Shown here piece after piece: positions 57,398 through 64,000 of a stretch of 64,000 nt of DNA. Origin of the DNA: an uncultured Pseudomonadota bacterium (GTDB taxonomy: Bacteria > Myxococcota_A > UBA796 > SXON01). The notes beneath the pieces are model-generated. The model saw nothing but the letters and a program-made list of their open reading frames with translations, ran no database searches and was not told the DNA's origin. Where the stretch lies: NCBI GenBank assembly GCA_903885375.1, contig CAISIK010000027.1:1-64000 (forward strand), given 5' to 3'. Position numbers and translations under genes: made by a program. How positions within the stretch are numbered: the stretch's first letter is position 1; every line of letters starts with the position of its first letter.

Positions 57398-58933
57398 ATG
57401 CAAGAAGCCGCCAACATCGGCGGGATCAATCCCGCCGACCTGCCCTCGCCGCCCGCTGCGGTGGCTCGAGTGGTGCGGCTGGCGTCGGATCCGGAGGTCA
57501 CCTCCGACAAGCTGGGGGCGGTGATCGCGTCGGACCCGGCGTTCACGGCCGAGCTCCTCCGCACGGTCAACTCGCCGTTCTACGGGCTGCAGGCGCCGAT
57601 CACCGCCGCATCGCGCGCCGTGACGGTGCTCGGCATCCGGCCGCTCCGCAACCTCGCCATCTGCTTCGCCGTTCGCGACTCCCTGCGAAACTCGGCGTTC
57701 CGGACGCAGGACCTCGAGCTCTTCTGGGAGGACTGCCTCCGCCGCGCCGTGGCCGCCCGCGTGCTCGCCCGCACCTCCGGCCTCGTGGCGCCCGAGGAGG
57801 CCTTCACCGTCGGCCTCCTTCAGGACTTCGGCATGCTCGCCATCCTGCGCGCGAACCGGAAGGACTTCGCGCAATGGCCCAAGTGGCGCGCCATGTCGCC
57901 GGGCGACCGGCACGACGACGAGATGGAGCGCTTCGGGCTCGCGCACGATGGCATCGCCGACCTGCTGGGAACCCGGTGGGGTCTGCCGCCGGGGCTCGTG
58001 GGCGCGCTGACGTGGCATCACCGGCCCGACGATGCCGCCTGTCCTCCGGCGCATCGGGTCATGGCCCGTTTGGCCTGGCACGCCGACCTCATCTGCGCGC
58101 TCATCGCCTCGCCGACGTCCGATGGGCTCACGGAGGTGCGGGAAGCGCTCGCCGCCGACTACAACCTCCACGACGAGGCCGCCGACCGCGTGCTCGAATG
58201 CATTCCCCTCGAGGTGGAGCAGGCTGCCACCGGGCTGGGCATGCGCGTGGGCCACCAGCCGAACTTCGCGAGCATCGTGGCCGAGGCGAGCAAGACGCTC
58301 GTCGAGATGAACTCCACCTACGAGGAGCTCACGGTCAAGTTGGAGCGTGCGCTCGCCGAGAAGGAGGCGCTCATGGAGCGCCTGCAGGAGGCCAACGCCG
58401 CGCTCGCGCGACTGGCCTACTTCGACCCGCTCACGGGGCTCTCCAACCGGCGGCACTTCGACGGCATCTTCCGCGACTCGCTCACCAAGGCGGCACAGGC
58501 CGGCACGGTGGTGTCGCTGGTGATGGTCGACCTCGACCAGTTCAAGTCGGTGAACGACACCTACGGCCACGGCGTCGGGGACATCGTGCTGCGCAACTCG
58601 GCCAACGCCATCATCAAATGCTGCCACGATGGGGACGTGAAGGCCCGCCTCGGAGGCGAGGAGCTGGCCGTGTTGCTTCCCGGCTGCGACGCCCAGAAGG
58701 CTTTCGGGGCGGCCGAACGGTTCCGGCAGGCGATCGAGGCCGGCCAGGTGACGACCCAGCAGGGCGTGCTCAAGGTGACCGCTTCGTTCGGCGTGAGCAC
58801 CTTCCAGGGCAGCGGCACGCGGGTGGACGTGGAGCGGCTGGCTCAGGTGCTCACCGACATCGGCGACAAGGCGCTCTACCAGAGCAAGCACAACGGCCGG
58901 AACCGCACCACCATCGGGGGCGTGGTCAGGTAG
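57398..58933 (+). CDS. HDOD-GGDEF signalling protein
   Basis: 511 aa. Residues 15-210 are an HDOD domain (LPSPPAAVARVVRLASDP, DPAFTAELLRTVNSPFYGL, GLLQDFGMLAIL). A short coiled coil (EELTVKLERALAEKEALMERLQEAN) leads to a GGDEF domain (YFDPLTGLSNRRHFD, MVDLDQFKSVNDTYGH, RLGGEEL) with an intact GG(E/D)E(L/F) site. The protein probably makes c-di-GMP in response to a cellular state read by HDOD. It is divergent from the T-component gene, with about 180 bp between. Two PilZ proteins, which bind c-di-GMP, follow. Confidence 0.9.
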   Translation: MQEAANIGGINPADLPSPPAAVARVVRLASDPEVTSDKLGAVIASDPAFTAELLRTVNSPFYGLQAPITAASRAVTVLGIRPLRNLAICFAVRDSLRNSAFRTQDLELFWEDCLRRAVAARVLARTSGLVAPEEAFTVGLLQDFGMLAILRANRKDFAQWPKWRAMSPGDRHDDEMERFGLAHDGIADLLGTRWGLPPGLVGALTWHHRPDDAACPPAHRVMARLAWHADLICALIASPTSDGLTEVREALAADYNLHDEAADRVLECIPLEVEQAATGLGMRVGHQPNFASIVAEASKTLVEMNSTYEELTVKLERALAEKEALMERLQEANAALARLAYFDPLTGLSNRRHFDGIFRDSLTKAAQAGTVVSLVMVDLDQFKSVNDTYGHGVGDIVLRNSANAIIKCCHDGDVKARLGGEELAVLLPGCDAQKAFGAAERFRQAIEAGQVTTQQGVLKVTASFGVSTFQGSGTRVDVERLAQVLTDIGDKALYQSKHNGRNRTTIGGVVR

Positions 58934-59011
58934 ACGGTCGCGAGCGCCGCATGCGCGAAGGGCCATCATGTCGCGATGGCCCTTCGGCGTTTCCACCCCG
59001 GGGGGCGCGCC

Positions 59012-59983
59012 TCAGCGCTGGAGCTGTTCGGCCAGACGGGCGCGCTGCGCCGGGTCGAGGTCCGTGAAGCGGAGGAAGACCTGTTCCTCGCCCTCGATGA
59101 CCTCCACGCGCGCCACCGTACGGAGCACCCGCTCGCCCCCGAGCCGAAGCTCCACGCTTGGGTGCATCTCCCCGTGCACGAGGTCGTCGTCGCCGGGGTT
59201 GCGGGTCACGAAGATGCCGGCGAGCGAGAGTCTCCCTCCGGGCTTGAGCCGCACGCCCACGGCGTCGTCGTGCAGGAGCACGATGGCGTCCGGAACGAGC
59301 CGGGGACGGTCGAGGGCGCGCAGGCGAAGCTGGCCGCGCTCGGTCTCCGTGACCCAGCTGATGAGGCGGCAACGGTCCGCGGCCGAGAGCTCGTCGAACT
59401 GCAGGCCCACCACCGTGGACTCACCGTGTCGACCCTCCTGCGTGGCCACGCGCTTCACCGTGGCGGAGGTGAGGATGCCGGGTGGTGGTCCCACCGGGAG
59501 GTGGACGAAGTCCACGGCCTGTCCGAAGGCGAGCCGTTCGTCGCCGGGCTCGCCACGTACGGCACACCCGCCGCCGCTCACGTCGAGGACGGTCCGGCTG
59601 AGCAGCGCCGCGCCCGCCTGGATGCGGAGCTCCAGACCGGAAGGCGCGGGCACGCGCAGGTACCGGCGACGCTGCACCCGTTCGAGGTCCCGCGGCTTCT
59701 CCACGAGGATGCCCTGGTTGGTGGCGGCGAGCACGCGGCATTCGCCCACGTGGGGGAGTCCCCCGAAGAGGAGCTCCAGCCGCACCCGGGGCAGAAGGCG
59801 CTCGAGCACGAGGTTGCCGTGCGTCGGGAACACGGGCGCCAACCAGAGGGCCTCGTCCGTGCTCGCCGTCACGCTCGTCTGGAAGGCCCCCCCCGACTGG
59901 TCGAGGTAGAGCCGGATGGACGTCCCCACCGCGGTGGCGAGCTCGACCACATCTTCCACGGGTCCCGGGGGCGAGAGGCGCAC
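59012..59983 (-). CDS. PilZ-domain protein (YcgR-like with gliding-type C-terminal half)
   Basis: 323 aa. The N-terminal 100 residues resemble the YcgR-N region. RRRYLRVPAPSGLELRI and DVSGGGCAVRG are the c-di-GMP-binding PilZ motifs (Arg-x3-Arg and Asp/Asn-x-Ser-x2-Gly). The C-terminal half (LSLAGIFVTRNPGDDDLVHGEM) resembles the degenerate PilZ-like domain common in myxobacteria and lacks the first motif. It is probably a c-di-GMP effector on motility or envelope traits. The frame upstream of GTG 59983 continues (FPPPAPDEWP) to a TAG with no other usable start. Confidence 0.8.
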   Translation of the reverse strand: MRLSPPGPVEDVVELATAVGTSIRLYLDQSGGAFQTSVTASTDEALWLAPVFPTHGNLVLERLLPRVRLELLFGGLPHVGECRVLAATNQGILVEKPRDLERVQRRRYLRVPAPSGLELRIQAGAALLSRTVLDVSGGGCAVRGEPGDERLAFGQAVDFVHLPVGPPPGILTSATVKRVATQEGRHGESTVVGLQFDELSAADRCRLISWVTETERGQLRLRALDRPRLVPDAIVLLHDDAVGVRLKPGGRLSLAGIFVTRNPGDDDLVHGEMHPSVELRLGGERVLRTVARVEVIEGEEQVFLRFTDLDPAQRARLAEQLQR

Positions 59984-60025
59984 AGGCCACTCATCGGGCG
60001 CGGGGGGAGGGAACTTGAGGACGGG

Positions 60026-60961
60026 CTAACGGACCCGCTCGAGAAGCTTGACGAAGGCGGCAACCGCTTCGCCGGGTGGGAAGCACCAGGCGAGCTCCAC
60101 CTGCACGGGCCGACCGCGGTGCACCACGGCATCGAGCACGCGTGCCGGGGCGCGGAGCACGCGGTCTTCACCCCGCCAGAGCTCCACGGCCTCCAGCGTT
60201 GCGCCCGGGGTGAGGTCGCGGTCGAGGGCCTCGGCGCTCAGCGTGACGCCCTCGAGCGTGGCATCGAGCACGACGCGCGTGCGGGGTGTGCCATTTGCGG
60301 CCAGCACCACCCGCGTGTCGGCGAAGGCCTGGACGGCGCGCTGGGCCGCCTCGCGGCGGCCGGTGCGGGTCTGCCCGCGCACCCAGGCATCGAGCCGTTT
60401 GGCATCGGCGCCGTGGAGGCCGAGGAGGTCGAAGCCGGCCTGGCGTTGTCCCGAGGCAAGGGTGCGGATGTGTCGCACGGCCGCGGCGCCTGCGATGGGC
60501 GGGCCCAGCGGCAGCGTGAACTGGACCTCGGCCAGGGCCGCGCCTTCGGCCGGCTCCCCGCCCTCGCCCAGGAGCGCGACACCGAGGCCGCGCGCGCTCA
60601 GGTCGAGCACCGGGCGACGCAGCACGGTGTCGCCGACCGAGAACAGGACGGTCATGCCGGGGGGCGCGGCAATCCGCGCGCTCACCCGCTGCTGGATGGG
60701 CCGCAGCTCGTCGGGGCGGGAAATCCGGATGTCGCCTCCGGTCCGCCGGAGCTCCCCCTCGAAGGCCCAGGCGCGGTTGGACACATGCAGGGAAACCCGC
60801 CCGCGGCCGTGGGTGGGCAGCATTCCCGGCTTTCCGGGCGCGAGCACCGCGAAGCGGAGCTCGTCGGCTTCGAGGCCGACGAGGCGCGCCGGCACGGGGT
60901 TCTCCCCTCCACCGAAGCGCAGCTCGGCGGGGGAGGAGGCGGCAACGGCCCGACTCAGCAC
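60026..60961 (-). CDS. PilZ-domain protein
   Basis: 311 aa. QQRVSARIAAPPGMTVLF gives a variant Arg-x3-Arg motif, and LDLSARGLGVAL gives Asp-x-Ser-x2-Gly. The N-terminal 100 residues (PARLVGLEADELRFAVLAPG) are YcgR-N-like, and the C-terminal 100 (RTRVVLDATLEGVTLSAEALDRD) is a second PilZ-like part. It has the same architecture as the next gene on this strand, so the two are probably tandem duplicates. GTG 60961 is the best start I can see. Confidence 0.75.
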   Translation of the reverse strand: MLSRAVAASSPAELRFGGGENPVPARLVGLEADELRFAVLAPGKPGMLPTHGRGRVSLHVSNRAWAFEGELRRTGGDIRISRPDELRPIQQRVSARIAAPPGMTVLFSVGDTVLRRPVLDLSARGLGVALLGEGGEPAEGAALAEVQFTLPLGPPIAGAAAVRHIRTLASGQRQAGFDLLGLHGADAKRLDAWVRGQTRTGRREAAQRAVQAFADTRVVLAANGTPRTRVVLDATLEGVTLSAEALDRDLTPGATLEAVELWRGEDRVLRAPARVLDAVVHRGRPVQVELAWCFPPGEAVAAFVKLLERVR

Positions 60962-61088
60962 ATCGTGGAGGTCGGGGGTCCGGCGCGGCAGTTGCAGGAG
61001 AGGGTCCGGTGTGGGCGGAGAATAACGGCATGGCGACGATCGTGCGGGAGCTGGCGGATGCGTCGCGCGGGGCGGGTTAGCTCGCGCC

Positions 61089-62564
61089 ATGCTGCTCGCC
61101 GATCCGCCGTTGGCGTTGACCTTTGACGATGTCCTGCTCCAGCCGGGACACTCGACCCTCCTCCCCCGCGATGCCGATGTTTCGTCGTCGCTCACCCGCC
61201 GGCTTCGGCTGAACGTCCCGGTGCTCAGCGCCGCGATGGACACCGTCACCCAGGCCGAGATGGCCATCGGGATGGCCCGACTCGGCGGCATGGGGGTGCT
61301 CCACAAGAACATGAGCCCGGCCGCCCAGGCCGGCGAGGTCCGCAAGGTCAAGAAGGCGATGACCGGCGTCATCCTCGACCCGATCACCGTCGGCCCCGAC
61401 ACCACGCTCCGGCACGCGCGCGCGTTGATGCGCGAGAACGGCGTGAACGGGCTCCCGATCGTGGAAGGACCGCGCGTGGTGGGCATCCTCACCAACCGCG
61501 ACCTGCGCTACGAGCGCAACCTCGACCAGCCCGTGCGCAACGCGATGACGTCGGAGCACCTCATCACGTGCCCGCCGGGCACCGGCCTCGAGCGCGCCCG
61601 CGATCTGATGCAGGAGCACCGGGTCGAGAAGCTCCTCGTGGTGGATGAGCACCAGAACCTGCGGGGGCTCATCACCTTCAAGGACGTGGAGGCCACCACC
61701 ACCCACCCCCTCGCCGTGCGCGACGCGCGCGGGCGCCTCTGCTGCGGTGCCGCAGTGGGCGTGGGCGCCGACCGCGACATCCGCATCGCCGCGCTGGTGG
61801 AAGCCGGGGTGGATGTGATCGTGATCGACACGGCCCATGGCCACAGCGAAGGGGTGCTGCGGGCCGCGCGCGAGGTGCGCCGCCTCTGGCCCGACCTCCA
61901 GATCATCGTGGGCAACGTGGCCACCTACGACGCCACCCTCGCCTGCATCGACGCCGGTGCCGACGCCGTGAAAGTCGGCATCGGGCCCGGCAGCATCTGC
62001 ACCACGCGCGTGGTGGCGGGCGTGGGTGTTCCGCAGCTCACCGCCATCGCCGACAGCGCGCGGGCCGCGAGCCGCAGCGGCATCCCGATCATCGCCGACG
62101 GGGGCATCAAGTTCTCGGGCGACGTGGGCAAGGCCATCGCCGCCGGCGCCGACGTGATCATGGCCGGCTCGCTCTTTGCCGGCACGGATGAAGCGCCCGG
62201 CGAGGTCGTGCTCTACCAGGGCCGCTCCTACAAGAGCTACCGCGGCATGGGCAGCGTGGAGGCCATGCAGGCCGGCAGCTCCGACCGGTACTTCCAGGAC
62301 GACGCAGGCGACCCCGAAGCCCTCACCCGCAAGCTCGTGCCCGAGGGCATCGTGGGCCGGGTGCCCTACAAGGGTCCGGTGTCCGACACCGTCCACCAGC
62401 TCATCGGCGGCCTGCGGGCGAGCATGGGCTACACCGGCTGCGCCTCCATCCCGGAGATGAAGGAAAAGGCGAAGTTCGTGCGGATGACCGCCTCCGGCCT
62501 CCGCGAGAGCCACGTTCACGACGTGATCATCACCAAGGAAAGCCCCAACTACCGGATGGAGTGA
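61089..62564 (+). CDS. guaB: Inosine-5'-monophosphate dehydrogenase
   Basis: 491 aa. [13 protein letters not shown] start, the two CBS domains at about residues 95-205, and the barrel with [33 protein letters not shown] (catalytic Cys loop), [21 protein letters not shown] and the mobile flap YKSYRGMGS. It oxidises IMP to XMP, the committing step of GMP synthesis. TTAGCT/TAGCTC lies 5-6 nt before the ATG. The CoA-transferase genes begin 3 nt after its stop. Confidence 0.96.
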   Translation: MLLADPPLALTFDDVLLQPGHSTLLPRDADVSSSLTRRLRLNVPVLSAAMDTVTQAEMAIGMARLGGMGVLHKNMSPAAQAGEVRKVKKAMTGVILDPITVGPDTTLRHARALMRENGVNGLPIVEGPRVVGILTNRDLRYERNLDQPVRNAMTSEHLITCPPGTGLERARDLMQEHRVEKLLVVDEHQNLRGLITFKDVEATTTHPLAVRDARGRLCCGAAVGVGADRDIRIAALVEAGVDVIVIDTAHGHSEGVLRAAREVRRLWPDLQIIVGNVATYDATLACIDAGADAVKVGIGPGSICTTRVVAGVGVPQLTAIADSARAASRSGIPIIADGGIKFSGDVGKAIAAGADVIMAGSLFAGTDEAPGEVVLYQGRSYKSYRGMGSVEAMQAGSSDRYFQDDAGDPEALTRKLVPEGIVGRVPYKGPVSDTVHQLIGGLRASMGYTGCASIPEMKEKAKFVRMTASGLRESHVHDVIITKESPNYRME

Positions 62565-62567
62565 GGC

Positions 62568-63263
62568 ATGAACAAGGTCTTCGAGTCGGCAGCCGCGGCG
62601 ATCGCGGACATTCCGGATGGTGCGGTGCTCATGGCCGGCGGCTTCGGCCTCTGCGGCATCCCGGAGAACCTCATCATGGCGCTGCGCGAGCGGGGCACGC
62701 GCGGGCTCACCGTCATCTCCAACAACTGCGGCGTTGATGACTGGGGTCTCGGTCCGCTCCTCCAGAGCCGGCAGATCCGGAAGATGATCAGCAGCTACGT
62801 AGGCGAGAACAAGGAGTTCGAGCGGCAGTACCTGTCGGGCGAGCTGGAGGTGGAGCTCTGCCCCCAGGGCACCCTCGCCGAGCGCGTCCGGGCCGGCGGC
62901 GCGGGCATCCCCGCCTTCTTCACCCCCACCGGCTTCGGCACCGTGGTGGCGGAGGGGAAAGAAACCCGCGAGTTCGATGGCCGTAGCTACGTGATGGAGC
63001 GCGCGCTCGTCGCCGACTTCGCGTTCGTGAAGGCCTGGAAGGCCGATCGCCAAGGCAACCTCGTGTACCGCCACACCGCCCGCAACTTCAACCCGATGAT
63101 GGCCACGGCGGGTCGGATCACGGTCGCGGAGGTCGAGGAGCTCGTGGAAGACGGCGAAATCCACCCCGACGCCGTGCACACCCCCGGCATCTTCGTGCAG
63201 CGGGTCATCCGCGGCCACGACTACCAGAAGCGCATCGAGCGCCGCACCACCCGGGAGGCCTGA
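62568..63263 (+). CDS. scoA: 3-oxoacid CoA-transferase subunit A
   Basis: 231 aa. [89 protein letters not shown] and [13 protein letters not shown] are the features of the succinyl-CoA:3-ketoacid CoA-transferase alpha chain. With the next gene it transfers CoA between succinate and acetoacetate, for ketone-body or branched substrate use. 2 nt separate it from scoB. Confidence 0.93.
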   Translation: MNKVFESAAAAIADIPDGAVLMAGGFGLCGIPENLIMALRERGTRGLTVISNNCGVDDWGLGPLLQSRQIRKMISSYVGENKEFERQYLSGELEVELCPQGTLAERVRAGGAGIPAFFTPTGFGTVVAEGKETREFDGRSYVMERALVADFAFVKAWKADRQGNLVYRHTARNFNPMMATAGRITVAEVEELVEDGEIHPDAVHTPGIFVQRVIRGHDYQKRIERRTTREA

Positions 63264-63265
63264 CC

Positions 63266-63919
63266 ATGCCCATGACCCGCGATGGCATCGTGAAGCGCGC
63301 CGCCGAAGAGCTGCGCGACGGCTACTACGTGAACCTCGGCATCGGCATTCCCACGCTCGTGGCGAACCACATCCCCCCGGGGGTGGACATCGTGCTCCAC
63401 AGCGAGAACGGCCTCTGCGGCATGGGCCCCTTCCCGCTCGAAGCCGACGTCGACCCCGACCTCATCAACGCCGGCAAGCAGACCGTGACGGCCCTCCCCG
63501 GCGCGAGCTTCTTCTCCAGCGCCGACAGCTTCGCGATGATCCGCGGCGGCCACATCCACCTCACCATCCTCGGCGCCATGCAGGTGAGCGCAGGGGGCGA
63601 TCTCGCCAACTGGATGATCCCCGGCAAGATGGTGAAGGGCATGGGCGGCGCGATGGACCTCGTGTCGGGCGCGCGCCGTGTGGTGGTCACCATGGAGCAC
63701 ACCGCCAGGGGCGAGCCCAAGCTGCTTGCCGCGTGCAACCTGCCGCTCACCGGGGTGGGCTGCGTGGACCTGCTCATCACCGACTACGGGGTGTTCACCT
63801 TCGAGGGCGGGCTCACGCTCACCGAGATCGCGGAGGACCTCTCGGTGGAGGAGGTCCGTGCCGCCACGGCTGCGCCGTTCGCGGTGGCGCCGAACCTGCG
63901 GCGGCTCGCGCTGGATTGA
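63266..63919 (+). CDS. scoB: 3-oxoacid CoA-transferase subunit B
   Basis: 217 aa. [32 protein letters not shown] includes the catalytic Glu (SENG), and [42 protein letters not shown] and [17 protein letters not shown] complete the beta chain. It pairs with scoA. Confidence 0.93.
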   Translation: MPMTRDGIVKRAAEELRDGYYVNLGIGIPTLVANHIPPGVDIVLHSENGLCGMGPFPLEADVDPDLINAGKQTVTALPGASFFSSADSFAMIRGGHIHLTILGAMQVSAGGDLANWMIPGKMVKGMGGAMDLVSGARRVVVTMEHTARGEPKLLAACNLPLTGVGCVDLLITDYGVFTFEGGLTLTEIAEDLSVEEVRAATAAPFAVAPNLRRLALD

Positions 63920-63935
63920 GGGGGAGGGCTTGGGG

Positions 63936-63986
63936 GCGATCCGCGTTCGCCCCGTTGCTCTTCGGGCCGGCCCTGCCGCGGATCGC
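63936..63986. terminator. Possible hairpin after scoB
   Basis: GCGATCCGCG (63936-63945) and CGCGGATCGC (63977-63986) are perfect 10-nt arms with a 31-nt loop just downstream of the scoB stop. The loop is long for an intrinsic terminator, so an operator or other inverted repeat is also possible. Confidence 0.3.
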
Positions 63987-64000
63987 GGCGCAATCGGGGT

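Overview
The window is a single very GC-rich, gene-dense bacterial chromosome segment. It has no tRNA, rRNA, CRISPR array or insertion sequence that I can see. The many small lipoproteins with DSGDTGG/DTDTG-type Asp-Thr-Gly linkers, FG-GAP and Ig-repeat secreted proteins, PilZ proteins with gliding-type C-terminal halves, and a mix of housekeeping and c-di-GMP genes suggest an uncultured Myxococcota-like (former Deltaproteobacteria) lineage. This is inference from gene content, not a phylogenetic placement.

Layout. 1-5.2 kb: the 3' end of a Gly/Ser-rich protein, an XRE/SspB-like regulator, a GH-A-type glycosidase lipoprotein, a GH31 glycosidase and a lone Flp pilin. 5.3-9.8 kb: pip, aat, a predicted metalloprotease, a membrane pair (HTTM-like) and an M15 peptidase. 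9.8-21.2 kb: a modular peptidoglycan amidase, a TolB-like propeller, several lineage-specific lipoproteins, radC, cobB, an HMA-thioredoxin protein followed by an outer-membrane protein whose start is interrupted by stop codons, and an FG-GAP/UnbV protein. 21.2-33.5 kb: a DUF3817-like membrane protein, a PD-(D/E)XK-XPD helicase fusion, a DUF4139 protein, a SnoaL-like protein, a hybrid kinase, a REC-PAS-GGDEF-EAL protein, hrpB and a quinone oxidoreductase. 33.5-36.1 kb: a large Ig-repeat lipoprotein.

36.2-50.2 kb is the standout region. It carries seven radical SAM enzymes, a 4Fe-4S ferredoxin, an HExxH peptide-modification protein, two HxsD-type proteins, an HxsB maturase, and a 155-residue precursor ending in twenty perfect His-Gly-Ser triplets. 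The main nine-gene minus-strand block (50239 to 43067) is almost entirely linked by 1-32 nt overlaps or a 3 nt gap, so it is very probably one transcript. A second block (39246 to 36213: two radical SAM genes plus ferredoxin) diverges from the HExxH gene. I read this as an expanded His-Xaa-Ser (HXS) peptide-maturation system in which one repeat peptide is worked on by several HxsC-like radical SAM enzymes. The chemistry and product are unknown. ABC-F and DUF502 genes lie between the two blocks and may be unrelated.

50.3-64 kb: nadB, a TolC-like protein, aminopeptidase P, pyrE, an alpha/beta hydrolase, a TRAP-associated TPR lipoprotein, an HDOD-GGDEF protein, two PilZ proteins, guaB and a CoA-transferase subunit pair.

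Expression signals. Seven ORFs have a TAnnnT/G-type hexamer exactly 6 nt before the start codon, which fits leaderless transcription. Three conventional sigma70-type promoters with 17-bp spacers are visible. One of them, with a good Shine-Dalgarno, points at an ATC codon as the start of the Ig-repeat lipoprotein. No gene-free stretch exceeds 300 bases; the longest (40433-40689) holds hairpins and one copy of a 32-bp palindromic repeat also found at 7672.
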